In this document: piece by piece, positions 1-8,539 of the stretch
How positions within the stretch are numbered: position 1 is the stretch's first letter
Layout of the letters: every line of letters starts with the position of its first letter
NCBI RefSeq assembly: GCF_000192865.1
Contig: NC_015276.1
Location: 2,852,001-2,916,000, forward strand
Direction: 5' to 3'
Source of the DNA: Marinomonas mediterranea MMB-1
Lineage (GTDB): Bacteria; Pseudomonadota; Gammaproteobacteria; Pseudomonadales; Marinomonadaceae
Length of the DNA: 64,000 nt
Position numbers and translations under genes: made by a program
The notes under the pieces: model-generated
Told to the model about the DNA's origin: nothing
The model's input: only the letters and a program-made list of their open reading frames with translations
Database searches by the model: none

Positions 1-9
1 CAATTAAAT

Positions 10-567
10 ATGACCACTCAAAAGATTCAAGAACTAAACAACATTCTAGAGGAAGCCGACTGCTTGCTCAGCTCTGAAGAGCTAGACAACGCCATCGATA
101 CACTCGCCACTCAAATCACAAAAGATCTTGGCGATAAACTCCCGATTGTTATGTGCGTGATGAACGGAGGGCTAATCCCTACGGCCGCTTTGCTGGAAAA
201 ATTAGAGTTTCCACTTGAGCTAGATTATGTTCATGCAACGCGTTATGGGATGGAGCTTGAAGGACAAATCGAACTGAAGTGGCACAGCTACCCTCAAATT
301 GATTTCAAAGGCCGTCATGTTCTTGTAATGGACGACATTTTTGATCAAGGACACACACTGAAAGCAATCGTGGAATGGTTCAAAGCCAATGGCGCCAAGA
401 GCGTATCCAGTGCAACAACCGTCAATAAACTGCATGACAGAAAAGTAGAAATGACGCCAGAATACATTGGTGCAGAAGTAGAAGACAGATTCTTATTTGG
501 CTACGGCATGGACTACAAAGGCTACTTTCGAAACCTTAAAGGCATCTACGCCGTTAAAGGCACCTAA
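10..567 (+). CDS. hpt: Hypoxanthine-guanine phosphoribosyltransferase
   Basis: Cytosolic purine-salvage enzyme of the type I phosphoribosyltransferase fold; it should transfer the phosphoribosyl group of PRPP to hypoxanthine or guanine. The PRPP-binding loop is visible as VLVMDDIFDQGHTL at about residues 104-117, with the paired acidic residues followed by the small-residue/Thr loop. A conserved VMNGGLIPTAALL segment lies near residue 50. At 185 aa it is full length for the family. The ATG at position 10 is close to the window edge, so any upstream partner is not visible. The nearest downstream structure is a palindrome belonging to an IS remnant, which lacks a T-run. The family call is firm; the exact base preference is inferred. 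Confidence 0.87.
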   Translation: MTTQKIQELNNILEEADCLLSSEELDNAIDTLATQITKDLGDKLPIVMCVMNGGLIPTAALLEKLEFPLELDYVHATRYGMELEGQIELKWHSYPQIDFKGRHVLVMDDIFDQGHTLKAIVEWFKANGAKSVSSATTVNKLHDRKVEMTPEYIGAEVEDRFLFGYGMDYKGYFRNLKGIYAVKGT

Positions 568-603
568 CAGAGTCTTGCTTACTACGCCGACATAACAGAG
601 CAA

Positions 604-648
604 ACTGTCTCGTCCTAAAATCGTCAACGTATTTTAGGACGAGACAGT
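604..648. repeat. Perfect 18-bp palindrome made of two head-to-head IS ends
   Basis: ACTGTCTCGTCCTAAAAT at 604-621 is followed by a 9-nt spacer (622-630) and its exact reverse complement at 631-648. The left arm is the right terminal repeat of the IS3 remnant; the right arm is a second copy pointing the other way. The hairpin lies 37 bp past the hpt stop codon. It has no T-run on the plus strand, so it is not a typical terminator for hpt. Confidence 0.8.
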
Positions 649-1119
649 GCCAAGAAGCTGGCAAGAACGACTTAAACTGATTTTTTCTTCAGCTTGAAGG
701 CGTCTCGCTCCTTGGCTATATACTTTTTTCTAAGGCTCATCCCGTGCTCAGCGTCCAGAATATCAACCACCGTATTGAGTAAACGATTTTTCAGTTGCTC
801 ATCTTCCAACTCTCGCTCTAGTCTTTTGATTGTTTGAGCGGGTGTTTCTTTTGCTTTCGGGGATTTAGACATGGGTCGCCTCACTTTGGTAGACCAATCC
901 ATTTTGCCGTGTTTTCGAAGCCAAGTCAGCACTGTTGATCGGCCTTGGATTCCATAGATCTTTTGAGCTTGCTTGTAAGTCATGTCGCCTTTTTCGACGG
1001 CCATCACTATCTGTAGTTTAAAGCCCATTGTATAGTCACGTTGAGTACGCTTGCGCTTGGTATTACTTGATGTCCCCATAATAGGTCTCCTAGGTGTAAA
1101 CCTATTTCAGGACGGAACA
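606..1119 (-). mobile_element. IS3-family insertion sequence, internally deleted remnant
   Basis: Two outward-facing ends match as terminal inverted repeats. On the plus strand at 606 the element begins TGTCTCGTCCTAAAAT. On the minus strand, reading inward from 1119, it begins TGTTCCGTCCTGAAAT. Between them lie an intact orfA and only about a dozen codons of orfB, in the -1 frame. The rest of orfB is missing, and an extra inverted copy of the right end (631-648) abuts the break. The element is about 514 bp, against the usual 1.2-1.5 kb for IS3 elements, so it cannot encode its own transposase. Confidence 0.72.
672..1079 (-). CDS. IS3-family transposase OrfA (orphan)
   Basis: A 135-aa DNA-binding subunit of an IS3-type transposase. 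It has an N-terminal helix-turn-helix (about residues 17-60, with FKLQIVMAVEKGDMTYKQAQ and a STVLTWLRKHG recognition helix) and a C-terminal leucine-zipper-like helix (about residues 84-115). Near the stop codon an A6 run encodes the KKK stretch, the usual -1 slippage site for making the OrfAB fusion. In the -1 frame the sequence reads ISLSRSCQLLG, the typical start of OrfB, but then runs straight into an inverted IS end. The catalytic DDE half is therefore gone. The protein may still be made and could act as a repressor of related copies; that last point is inference. Confidence 0.85.
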   Translation of the reverse strand: MGTSSNTKRKRTQRDYTMGFKLQIVMAVEKGDMTYKQAQKIYGIQGRSTVLTWLRKHGKMDWSTKVRRPMSKSPKAKETPAQTIKRLERELEDEQLKNRLLNTVVDILDAEHGMSLRKKYIAKERDAFKLKKKSV

Positions 1120-1133
1120 AACAAACAAAAAAA

Positions 1134-1158
1134 GCCGCAAAAGACATTCTTTTGCGGC
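1134..1158. terminator. Rho-independent terminator, bidirectional, downstream of sthA
   Basis: An 11-bp perfect stem (GCCGCAAAAGA, 1134-1144, paired with 1148-1158) encloses a 3-nt loop. A-runs on the left and T-runs on the right make it a good terminator in both directions. It lies 27 bp past the sthA stop codon and just outside the IS remnant. Confidence 0.9.
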
Positions 1159-1185
1159 TTTTTAATATAACGTAACCAAAACAGC

Positions 1186-2580
1186 TTAAAACACTCGGTT
1201 AAAACCGTTCAGAGCCGCAACACGATAGGCTTCCGCCATCGTTGGGTAGTTAAACGTCGTGTTCAAGAAATACTTTAACGTATTCTGCTCACCTGGCTGC
1301 TTCATGATCGCCTGTCCAATGTGGACGATCTCTGACGCTTGGTCACCAAAACAGTGAATACCTAAAATTTCTAACGATTCACGATGGAATAAGATTTTCA
1401 ACATCCCTACCGCTTCATCCGTTATTTGAGCACGTGCCGTGTTCTTAAAGAACGCACGACCTACTTCGTAAGGCACCTTTTCGCTAGTCAGTTCAGCTTC
1501 AGTTTTACCCACTGAGCTGATTTCAGGAATAGTATAAATACCAGTTGGCACCTCGCTAATGAAGTGACCACCCTCTATACCAAACATATTCGCGGCAACT
1601 GCGCGGCCTTGATCGTATGCCGCACTTGCTAGACTCGGCCAACCGATTACATCACCTGCCGCATATACGTTATCAACTTGTGTTTGATACGTATCATTAA
1701 CCGCTAACTGACCTCTAGCATTTGCTTCTAGACCAATAGCATCTAACCCCAAATCTTTGGTATTACCAGATCGACCATTACAGAACAGTAGCGCATCTGC
1801 ACGCAACTTTTTACCAGATGTCATGTGCATTACAACACCACGCTCTGTTGTCTCCACAGAGTCATATGTCTCATTGTGGCGAATCAACACTCCACTATCA
1901 CGCAAGTGGTAACTCAATGCGTCGGTTATTTCATCATCCAAAAAGCTTAGTAACTTTTTACCTGGATTAATTAACTCAACCCTTACACCCAATCCACAAA
2001 AGATTGACGCATACTCAGAGCCGATGACACCAGCACCATAAATAATCAAAGATCGTGGAGTATGGCTTAAACTTAAAATAGTATCCGAGCAATAAATTCG
2101 AGGATGATCAAAGTCAATATTCTCTGGGCGGTATGGACGAGACCCAGTAGCGATAACCACTTTCTCAGCCACTAGTAATTCAGGACCACGCTCATAGGTG
2201 TTTACTTCAATTGTATTTGCATCCTTGAAGCGGCCACGCCCAAAAAAGATATCAATTCGGTTACGAGCGTAATATTCAGTCCGCCCCATAACCTGCTTAT
2301 CAATCACCTTATTTGCGCGATTTAATACTTTAGGAAACGAAAACCAACGAGGTTCACCAATATCCCGAAACATCGGATTCGTATTAAACGCAATAATCTC
2401 TTTAACTGCATGCCTAAGCGCTTTAGACGGAATTGTACCCAAATGAGTACAGCTCCCCCCCACTTTAGGACTCGCTTCCACCACTGCAACACGCTTACCA
2501 GCTTTGGCTGCGTTCATTGCAGCGCCTTCTCCGGCAGGCCCTGTTCCTAATACAACGACATCGTAATGTCTCGTGGTCAT
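1186..2580 (-). CDS. sthA: Soluble pyridine nucleotide transhydrogenase
   Basis: Soluble flavoprotein that transfers hydride between NADPH and NAD+, balancing the two cofactor pools. At 464 aa it matches the family length. The FAD-binding GTGPAGEGA motif is at residues 12-20 and a second Rossmann motif (GAGVIGSEYAS) lies near residue 183. The region that carries the redox disulfide in lipoamide dehydrogenases reads GGSCTHLGTIPSK, so the first Cys (C44) is kept and the second is Thr (T49). This substitution separates SthA from disulfide reductases. It lies 21 bp downstream of nqrM on the same strand and ends at a strong terminator, so it may be read through from the nqr/apbE region. Confidence 0.95.
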   Translation of the reverse strand: MTTRHYDVVVLGTGPAGEGAAMNAAKAGKRVAVVEASPKVGGSCTHLGTIPSKALRHAVKEIIAFNTNPMFRDIGEPRWFSFPKVLNRANKVIDKQVMGRTEYYARNRIDIFFGRGRFKDANTIEVNTYERGPELLVAEKVVIATGSRPYRPENIDFDHPRIYCSDTILSLSHTPRSLIIYGAGVIGSEYASIFCGLGVRVELINPGKKLLSFLDDEITDALSYHLRDSGVLIRHNETYDSVETTERGVVMHMTSGKKLRADALLFCNGRSGNTKDLGLDAIGLEANARGQLAVNDTYQTQVDNVYAAGDVIGWPSLASAAYDQGRAVAANMFGIEGGHFISEVPTGIYTIPEISSVGKTEAELTSEKVPYEVGRAFFKNTARAQITDEAVGMLKILFHRESLEILGIHCFGDQASEIVHIGQAIMKQPGEQNTLKYFLNTTFNYPTMAEAYRVAALNGFNRVF

Positions 2581-2601
2581 AGTTTCCCCTTAAATTAATC
2601 T

Positions 2602-2835
2602 TTACTTAGAAGCGTCATAAAATTGATCTTCTGAATTAGCAGAGGCGCGTGCCTTTTTCGTTTCCTTTTCACATTTTCCTTTATCGCCACCGCAAATATC
2701 ACAAGCGACTTCCATACCAAGTGCACTCATACCGCCACAAGAGCCGGAAATAGGCTTACGCCCCATAAGTACACCGACAGCCATTGCTGCTACAAGCAAC
2801 AACATTAAAACAAACGCCAAAATGATGGTTAACAT
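2602..2835 (-). CDS. nqrM: Na+-NQR maturation factor NqrM
   Basis: A 77-aa membrane-anchored protein needed for assembly of Na+-NQR, thought to help deliver iron to the Cys-ligated Fe centre between NqrD and NqrE. The sequence shows an N-terminal transmembrane helix (about residues 2-24). After it comes a small cysteine-rich domain with C33, C45, C48 (a CDIC motif) and C55, then a charged tail. It follows apbE and precedes sthA on the same strand, the usual end of an nqr operon. Length and cysteine pattern fit the DUF539 family well. Confidence 0.93.
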   Translation of the reverse strand: MLTIILAFVLMLLLVAAMAVGVLMGRKPISGSCGGMSALGMEVACDICGGDKGKCEKETKKARASANSEDQFYDASK

Positions 2836-2929
2836 AAAACCTCCAACGTCGTATTACCCAAACCCAAATCAATCGGATGCCAACACTTTCTGTGTTAACA
2901 CCGATACCGACGAATCATCGATAACGCTT

Positions 2930-3943
2930 TTAATTTAGATAAGGCTTAAACGCTTTTGAATATTCTTCTTTAAAACCGAAATCTTCTTTTACCAGCATAT
3001 ACGCGGCAATATCATTTCGCTCAGCAAACTCCAAGCCCTTTACAGGCCCCAAGACATTGATCGCTGTCGCCAAACCATCCGCTAACATCACACTATCTGA
3101 GATAATAGTAACAGAGACTAGTCTATGGGTAATGGGTTTTCCTGTTTTTGGATCTATTGTATGTGAATATCGCACACCATTTTTTTCAAAATAGTTACGA
3201 TAGTCGCCCGAAGTTGCGATCGAAAGGTTATCCGCCTGAATCACTTTCTGAGCAATACTGTGTCCACCCGCAGGGCTCTCTACCCCGATCTCCCAATGAG
3301 CATCGTCTAGCTTCATCCCTTTAGTTCGAATCTCACCACCCACTTCTACAAGGTAATTATTGATTCCATATTGCTCCAGAGTAAGTGCAACCTGATCGAC
3401 ACCATAACCCTTTGCAATAGAAGACAAGTCAACATAGACATCTTTTGTCTTTTTCAACTGATTGCCATCTAAACTCAAGTAGTGATAACCAACTTTAGAC
3501 TTAGCACTTTCAATCTCTTCCTGTGTCGGCACCCTATCTTCGTGCTTACCAGGACCGAACCCCCACAAATTAACAAGCGGCCCCACAGTAACATCATAAG
3601 CACCGTCGGTTAGCTCACTTATCTTGAGCGCGGCATTGACAACATAGGCAATATCATCAGAGGCCTCATAAGACTGACCTGCAGCAGAACGATTAAATAA
3701 AGACAACTCTGAACTGGGATCATAAGTTGACATCAACTTATTAACCTTAACCAACACCTGATCAACAGAGTCTTTAATCATCGCTTCATCAGGAGCGTTT
3801 TTATGAGTAATAAACTTAACCGTGTAGGTTGTCCCCATCGTGGGACCGGAGAACCCGACCAACTCAGGAGTAAATGAAAATAAACGATAAAGAACAGCGA
3901 CGGCTACAATAGCCAGACCAGCTAGAAGTGCTTTGTTTCTCAT
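2930..3943 (-). CDS. apbE: FAD:protein FMN transferase (NQR flavin attachment)
   Basis: Mg2+-dependent enzyme that moves FMN from FAD onto a Thr of NqrB and NqrC, on the periplasmic side. A hydrophobic N-terminal segment (about residues 4-21) looks like a signal anchor; no lipobox Cys is seen, although many ApbE proteins are lipoproteins. Family motifs include GPTMGTTYTVKF near residue 32, ISSIAKGYG-like VDLSSIAKGYGVD and a C-terminal ATSGDYRNYFEKNG/YSHTIDPKTGKP block. I chose the ATG at 3943 (337 aa, MRNKALLAG). A longer in-frame start at 3979 would lie inside the terminator stem that follows nqrF. It is placed between nqrF and nqrM. Confidence 0.92.
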   Translation of the reverse strand: MRNKALLAGLAIVAVAVLYRLFSFTPELVGFSGPTMGTTYTVKFITHKNAPDEAMIKDSVDQVLVKVNKLMSTYDPSSELSLFNRSAAGQSYEASDDIAYVVNAALKISELTDGAYDVTVGPLVNLWGFGPGKHEDRVPTQEEIESAKSKVGYHYLSLDGNQLKKTKDVYVDLSSIAKGYGVDQVALTLEQYGINNYLVEVGGEIRTKGMKLDDAHWEIGVESPAGGHSIAQKVIQADNLSIATSGDYRNYFEKNGVRYSHTIDPKTGKPITHRLVSVTIISDSVMLADGLATAINVLGPVKGLEFAERNDIAAYMLVKEDFGFKEEYSKAFKPYLN

Positions 3944-3973
3944 ATATTCTTCGCAAACACTATTAAAACAAAA

Positions 3974-3993
3974 GCCCACCAGAATGGGTGGGC
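3974..3993 (-). terminator. Terminator/attenuator between nqrF and apbE
   Basis: Read on the minus strand, a 7-bp G+C-rich stem (GCCCACC at 3987-3993 paired with GGTGGGC at 3974-3980, 6-nt loop) is followed by TTTTGTTTTAA. It lies 14 bp after the nqrF stop codon and 30 bp before the apbE start. It probably reduces transcription from the six nqr structural genes into apbE and nqrM, whose products are needed in smaller amounts. Confidence 0.72.
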
Positions 3994-4007
3994 CTTAGGG
4001 CTGGTGA

Positions 4008-5234
4008 CTAGCCACCAAAGTCATCTAACAAGATGTTTTCGTTCTCGACTCCGAGATCTTCTAGCATCTTAATAACAGACGCATTCATCATTGGAGGCCC
4101 ACACATGTAGAACTCACAATCTTCAGGCGCTGGGTGATCTTTCAGATAGTTTTCATAAAGCACATTATGAATAAATCCAGTGTACCCTTCCCAGTTATCT
4201 TCTGGCAATGGATCAGACAGTGCTAAATGCCACTTGAAGTTCTCATTTTCGCCTTGAAGCATGTCATACTCTTCCGTATAGAATGCTTCACGAAGACTAC
4301 GCGCGCCATACCAGAAAGACATCTTACGAGACGACTTCAAACGCTTAAGCTGATCAAAGATGTGCGAACGCATCGGTGCCATACCAGCACCACCACCAAT
4401 GAACACCATTTCAGCGTCAGTATCTTTCGCAAAAAACTCACCAAATGGACCATACACTTTAATTTTATCGCCAGGCGTTAAACTAAATACGTATGAAGAC
4501 ATTTGACCTGGAGGTACGTTATCTTTGCCTGGAGGCGGCGATGCAATACGGATATTGAATTTAACAATACCCTTTTCTTCAGGATAGTTTGCCATTGAGT
4601 AAGCGCGAATAATCGGCTCATCCACTTTAGAAACGAATTTCCAAAGATTGAACTTATCCCAATCCTCGCGGTACTCGTCATCAATAACGAAATCTTTGTA
4701 GTTTACAGTATGCGCAGGGGCTTCTAACTGAACGTAACCACCTGCTCTGAAATCTACATTTTCGCCCTCAGGAAGACGAAGCGTTAGCTCCTTGATGAAG
4801 GTTGCAACGTTGTCATTTGCCTCCACCGTACATTCCCAAGCTTTAACTCCAAATACCTCTTCAGGTACTTCCACATCCATGTCTTGCTTTACAGCAACCT
4901 GACACGAAAGGCGGAAGCCTTCTTTTTCTTCACGGCGAGTAAAGTGAGATTGTTCAGTAGATAGCATTGAGCCACCACCATTCATCACTTTACATTTACA
5001 TTGCGCACACGTACCGCCACCACCACATGCAGATGATAGAAAGATACCGCTGTTTGCTAATGTTTGAAGCAACTTACCGCCAGCAGGCGCTGTCACTTCC
5101 TTTTCGCCATTGATGCGTATTGTAACGTCACCGGTGCTAACCAAGCGAGCGCGAGCAGCCAAAATAATGGCAACCAACGCAAGCACGATAGCGGTAAACA
5201 TCACCACACCCAGAATGATTTCTAAGTTGACCAT
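4008..5234 (-). CDS. nqrF: Na+-NQR subunit F (NADH dehydrogenase, 2Fe-2S/FAD)
   Basis: Entry point of electrons into the sodium pump: it oxidises NADH with a bound FAD and passes electrons to a 2Fe-2S centre. One N-terminal membrane helix (about residues 5-27) precedes a ferredoxin domain with cluster ligands C70, C76, C79 and C111. Then comes a ferredoxin-reductase module with RAYSMANYP for FAD, VFIGGGAGMAPMRSH for NAD(P) and a C-terminal YMCGPPMMNASV block. At 408 aa it is full length. It is the last of the six structural genes and is followed by a hairpin and T-run. Confidence 0.97.
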   Translation of the reverse strand: MVNLEIILGVVMFTAIVLALVAIILAARARLVSTGDVTIRINGEKEVTAPAGGKLLQTLANSGIFLSSACGGGGTCAQCKCKVMNGGGSMLSTEQSHFTRREEKEGFRLSCQVAVKQDMDVEVPEEVFGVKAWECTVEANDNVATFIKELTLRLPEGENVDFRAGGYVQLEAPAHTVNYKDFVIDDEYREDWDKFNLWKFVSKVDEPIIRAYSMANYPEEKGIVKFNIRIASPPPGKDNVPPGQMSSYVFSLTPGDKIKVYGPFGEFFAKDTDAEMVFIGGGAGMAPMRSHIFDQLKRLKSSRKMSFWYGARSLREAFYTEEYDMLQGENENFKWHLALSDPLPEDNWEGYTGFIHNVLYENYLKDHPAPEDCEFYMCGPPMMNASVIKMLEDLGVENENILLDDFGG

Positions 5235-5276
5235 GTTAGTAAAACCTTCTTCTTGGTTGTCCTAAAGCATGCAGCA

Positions 5277-5885
5277 TTAAAGCTGCACACCAGAAAATGA
5301 CATAAAGCCCAAACTCATCAAACCAACAGTGATAAAGGTAATACCCAAACCACGTAAGCCTGCTGGAACATCAGAGTACTTAAGCTTCTCACGGATACCG
5401 GCCAACGCGGCAATAGCCAATGCCCAACCAACGCCAGCACCGACACCGTAAACGAGACTCTCACTGAAGTTGTAGTCACGCTCAACCATGAAAAGAGAGG
5501 CACCCATGATGGCACAGTTAACCGTAATTAGAGGTAAGAACACACCTAACGCGTTATACAACGCTGGCATATACTTATCTAACGTCATTTCGAGTATCTG
5601 AACAACCGCTGCAATAACACCGATATAGCTCAACAAACCAAGGAAGTTCAGATCAACATCTGGCAACCCAGCCCATTCAAGCGCACCGTCTTGCAGAAGG
5701 TTTTTGTAAAGCAAGTTATTAAGCGGAACCGTAATGGCCAATACCACTACAACCGCAATACCCAAGCCAATCGCTGTCTCTACTTTCTTAGAAAGGGCAA
5801 GGAAAGTACACATACCCAAGAAAAAAGCCAGCGCCATGTTTTCAACAAAAATGGCTTTAATAAAAAGACTGATAAAGTGTTCCAT
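5277..5885 (-). CDS. nqrE: Na+-NQR subunit E
   Basis: Integral membrane subunit (202 aa, six predicted helices) of the sodium-translocating NADH:quinone reductase. NqrE and NqrD are homologous and inserted in opposite orientations; together they hold an Fe centre with Cys ligands in the middle of the membrane. The half-channel motif VNCAIMGASLF contains the expected Cys (residue about 120), and MCTFLALSK in the first helix supplies another. The start codon overlaps the nqrD stop region, so the two are translationally coupled. Confidence 0.96.
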   Translation of the reverse strand: MEHFISLFIKAIFVENMALAFFLGMCTFLALSKKVETAIGLGIAVVVVLAITVPLNNLLYKNLLQDGALEWAGLPDVDLNFLGLLSYIGVIAAVVQILEMTLDKYMPALYNALGVFLPLITVNCAIMGASLFMVERDYNFSESLVYGVGAGVGWALAIAALAGIREKLKYSDVPAGLRGLGITFITVGLMSLGFMSFSGVQL

Positions 5886-6547
5886 TAGTGCGCCTCCTGA
5901 ACTCGTGAATTAGCAGCAATCTTGAATTCTGGTTCTTCAACCTGCTCAGTCTTGTACGCGCGAAGCGCCCAGATAACCAAACCGATTACGAAGAAGGCAC
6001 TTGGAGGAAGAAGCATCAGACCGTTCGGTTGATACCATCCGCCATTTTGCACCGTAGCAAACACCTCGATACCGAACAGTTTTCCGGCACCAAACAGCTC
6101 ACGGAAGAAAGCAACGATGATCAACATCGCACTGTAGCCTAAGCCGTTACCGATACCATCCAAAAAGCTCATTGCTGGGCCATTTTTCATTGCATAGGCT
6201 TCAGCACGACCCATTACGATACAGTTTGTAATGATCAGACCGACGAACACAGACAATTGCTTACTGATCTCGTACGCGAATGCTTTAAGCACCTGATCAA
6301 CCACAATTACCAAAGACGCAATAATGATCATTTGTACAATGATACGAATACTGTTTGGAATATGGCTACGGATAGTCGCTATAAACAAGTTAGAAAATGC
6401 TGTTACTAGCGTCAATGCGACCGCCATAACCAAACTTACATTTAAACTACTCGTTACAGCCAACGCCGAACAAATACCCAGAATCTGCAGTGCAACCGGG
6501 TTGTTTGACAAGATAGGGCCAAAAAGAACCTTTTTCACATCAGACAT
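5885..6547 (-). CDS. nqrD: Na+-NQR subunit D
   Basis: Integral membrane subunit of the sodium pump, 220 aa with six hydrophobic helices, paired with NqrE. The conserved Cys residues that help ligate the membrane Fe centre appear in LGICSALAVTS (helix 1) and IITNCIVMGRAEA (middle helix). The gene sits 2 bp after the nqrC stop and its last base overlaps the start of nqrE, consistent with tight operon coupling. Length and motifs are typical. Confidence 0.96.
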   Translation of the reverse strand: MSDVKKVLFGPILSNNPVALQILGICSALAVTSSLNVSLVMAVALTLVTAFSNLFIATIRSHIPNSIRIIVQMIIIASLVIVVDQVLKAFAYEISKQLSVFVGLIITNCIVMGRAEAYAMKNGPAMSFLDGIGNGLGYSAMLIIVAFFRELFGAGKLFGIEVFATVQNGGWYQPNGLMLLPPSAFFVIGLVIWALRAYKTEQVEEPEFKIAANSRVQEAH

Positions 6548-6549
6548 GT

Positions 6550-7347
6550 TTACACTCCCTCTTTACGCAATTTTGCAAGGAAAGGACCGAAGCCGTTATC
6601 ACCAAGCCAGTATTGAACCAAGTGCGTCACACCGCGACTTGTCAACGTTGCACCGGACAAGCCATCAACCTTATGAGAAGCTTCTGGATCAGAGCTATCA
6701 ACCGCACCTTTAGCCAGACCGATTACAGCCTTACCTTGAGCATCGTAAACTTCTTTACCTTTCCACAACGCTTTCCAGTTTGGATTATCAATCTCGCCAC
6801 CCAGTCCAGGGGTTTCTGCGTGCTCGTAGAAACCAAGACCAATCACAGTACTAAAGTCTTTCTCTAAGGCCATAAAACCGTAAAGAGTAGACCATAGACC
6901 ATAACCGTGAACAGGAAGAATGATACGATCGATTGTATCGCCCGATTTAACCAAATAAACCGTTGCGAATTTAACTCGGCGCTTGATCGCTGCAGGATCA
7001 TTTTCTCCGCTTAACGCGATAGACAAAGCAGGGTTACGAGACGCATCTCTTTGAACATAAGTGTCTAGATCAATACCCGCTGCATCCAACTCAGCCTGAG
7101 TTGCAAAACTTCCTGTTTCTAGATTTACCAAACGTTTTTCAATCGTTGAGAAAACCTCTGAAACAGAACGGTTAGGATCTAACATGTTTGCTGCAGACAA
7201 AATGTTTGTTTTACGGTCAAGGTCTTTATTGCTCTCTTGAATTGGCTTCAAGCCAACTGCTGCTGCTGCAACAAAGATAGAACAAACAAAACACAGAGAA
7301 AGCGCAACCGTAATGGTTTTTTTAATGCTATCGTTTCCACTAGCCAT
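6550..7347 (-). CDS. nqrC: Na+-NQR subunit C (covalent FMN)
   Basis: Membrane-anchored periplasmic subunit carrying a covalently bound FMN. One N-terminal helix lies at about residues 11-33. The flavinylation motif DGLSGAT ends at T234, the expected ApbE target. I chose the ATG at 7347 (265 aa). It is preceded by an AGCGGAGGA ribosome-binding site and gives the usual MASGNDSIKKT start, whereas a longer in-frame extension would run 28 codons back into nqrB. The true start overlaps the end of nqrB by 8 nt. Confidence 0.96.
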   Translation of the reverse strand: MASGNDSIKKTITVALSLCFVCSIFVAAAAVGLKPIQESNKDLDRKTNILSAANMLDPNRSVSEVFSTIEKRLVNLETGSFATQAELDAAGIDLDTYVQRDASRNPALSIALSGENDPAAIKRRVKFATVYLVKSGDTIDRIILPVHGYGLWSTLYGFMALEKDFSTVIGLGFYEHAETPGLGGEIDNPNWKALWKGKEVYDAQGKAVIGLAKGAVDSSDPEASHKVDGLSGATLTSRGVTHLVQYWLGDNGFGPFLAKLRKEGV

Positions 7348-8536
7348 TGCGAGCAATCCTCCGCTTAATATTTGCCTGAACAATAAAATGATCAATAAAT
7401 GGCGCAAATAAGTTTGCAAATAGAATTGCAAGCATCATGCCCTCTGGGTAAGCAGGGTTAACGACACGAATCAAAACAACCATTACACCGATCAAAGCGC
7501 CGTAGAAAAGCTTACCTTTGTTGGTCATCGAAGCCGAAACAGGGTCAGTCGCCATATACATCATACCAAACGCAAAGCCACCCATGACTAAGTGCCAGTA
7601 CCAAGGTGTTGCCAACATCGGATTGGTGTCAGAGCCTATTGCGTTAAACAATAGAGACGTGAGCACCATGCCAAGCATAACGCCTGCGACAATTCGCCAG
7701 TTAGCGATCCTCATTATCAATAAGGCACAACCACCAATCAAAATAGCGAGAGTTGACGTTTCACCCATCGAGCCCTGAACAAAGCCAAAGAACGCATCAG
7801 ACCAAGAAATACTCAACGCATCTACGCCACCTGCGGCAGCTTGACTAAGCATAGTCGCCCCAGAGAAGCCATCCACTGCCGTCCAAACAGCATCACCAGA
7901 CATTGAAGCAGGGTAAGCGAAGAACAAGAACGCACGGCCAGCAAGCGCAGGGTTAAGGAAGTTTTTACCCGTTCCACCAAAGACTTCTTTGCCAAGCACC
8001 ACACCAAATGTGATACCCAAAGCAACTTGCCACAAAGGAATAGTCGCAGGCAGAGATAGAGAGAACAGAATAGACGTTACGAAGAACCCTTCGTTCACTT
8101 CGTGTTTACGAACAGCTGCGAACAAAACTTCCCAGAAGCCACCAACGACAAAGGTGGTCAAATAGACAGGCAAGAAATACATCGCGCCATAAATCATATT
8201 ATCCCACACACTTGATACATCGTACGTCGTTAACGCACCGATGATCGCATGACGCCAAGATTCACCACCATCAACACCCATGGCGTCCATCGCACTATTG
8301 GCTTGCAAACCTATGTTGTACATTCCAAAGAACATAGCAGGGAAGGTACACATCCAAACCAAAATCATGATGCGTTTCATATCAACCGCATCGCGAACGT
8401 GTGCATTGGTCTTTGTTACACTGCTCGGGCGGTAAAAAATGGTATCAACCGCTTCGTAAAGCGCGTACCAGTTTTCATACTTACCGCCACTATGGAACTC
8501 AGGTTCCATTTTATCAAGAATTTTTCTAAGACCCAT
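7340..8536 (-). CDS. nqrB: Na+-NQR subunit B (covalent FMN, Na+ channel)
   Basis: Largest membrane subunit of the sodium pump, 398 aa with about ten helices. It carries riboflavin and a covalent FMN, receives electrons late in the chain and contains the sodium path and quinone site. The flavinylation motif DGFSGAT places FMN on T228. Other conserved blocks are KEVFGGTGKNFLNPALAGRA and ATDPVSASMTNKGK. The gene starts 3 bp after nqrA and overlaps nqrC. Confidence 0.97.
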   Translation of the reverse strand: MGLRKILDKMEPEFHSGGKYENWYALYEAVDTIFYRPSSVTKTNAHVRDAVDMKRIMILVWMCTFPAMFFGMYNIGLQANSAMDAMGVDGGESWRHAIIGALTTYDVSSVWDNMIYGAMYFLPVYLTTFVVGGFWEVLFAAVRKHEVNEGFFVTSILFSLSLPATIPLWQVALGITFGVVLGKEVFGGTGKNFLNPALAGRAFLFFAYPASMSGDAVWTAVDGFSGATMLSQAAAGGVDALSISWSDAFFGFVQGSMGETSTLAILIGGCALLIMRIANWRIVAGVMLGMVLTSLLFNAIGSDTNPMLATPWYWHLVMGGFAFGMMYMATDPVSASMTNKGKLFYGALIGVMVVLIRVVNPAYPEGMMLAILFANLFAPFIDHFIVQANIKRRIARNG

Positions 8537-8539
8537 AAC

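Noticed and set aside
604..648. Palindrome as the transcription terminator of hpt
   Set aside because: It lacks a T-run and its arms are identical to IS ends, so an origin in the mobile element explains it better.
7348..7431. Longer NqrC start inside nqrB
   Set aside because: The ATG at 7347 has a strong ribosome-binding site and gives the standard NqrC N-terminus; the upstream part only mirrors nqrB in another frame.
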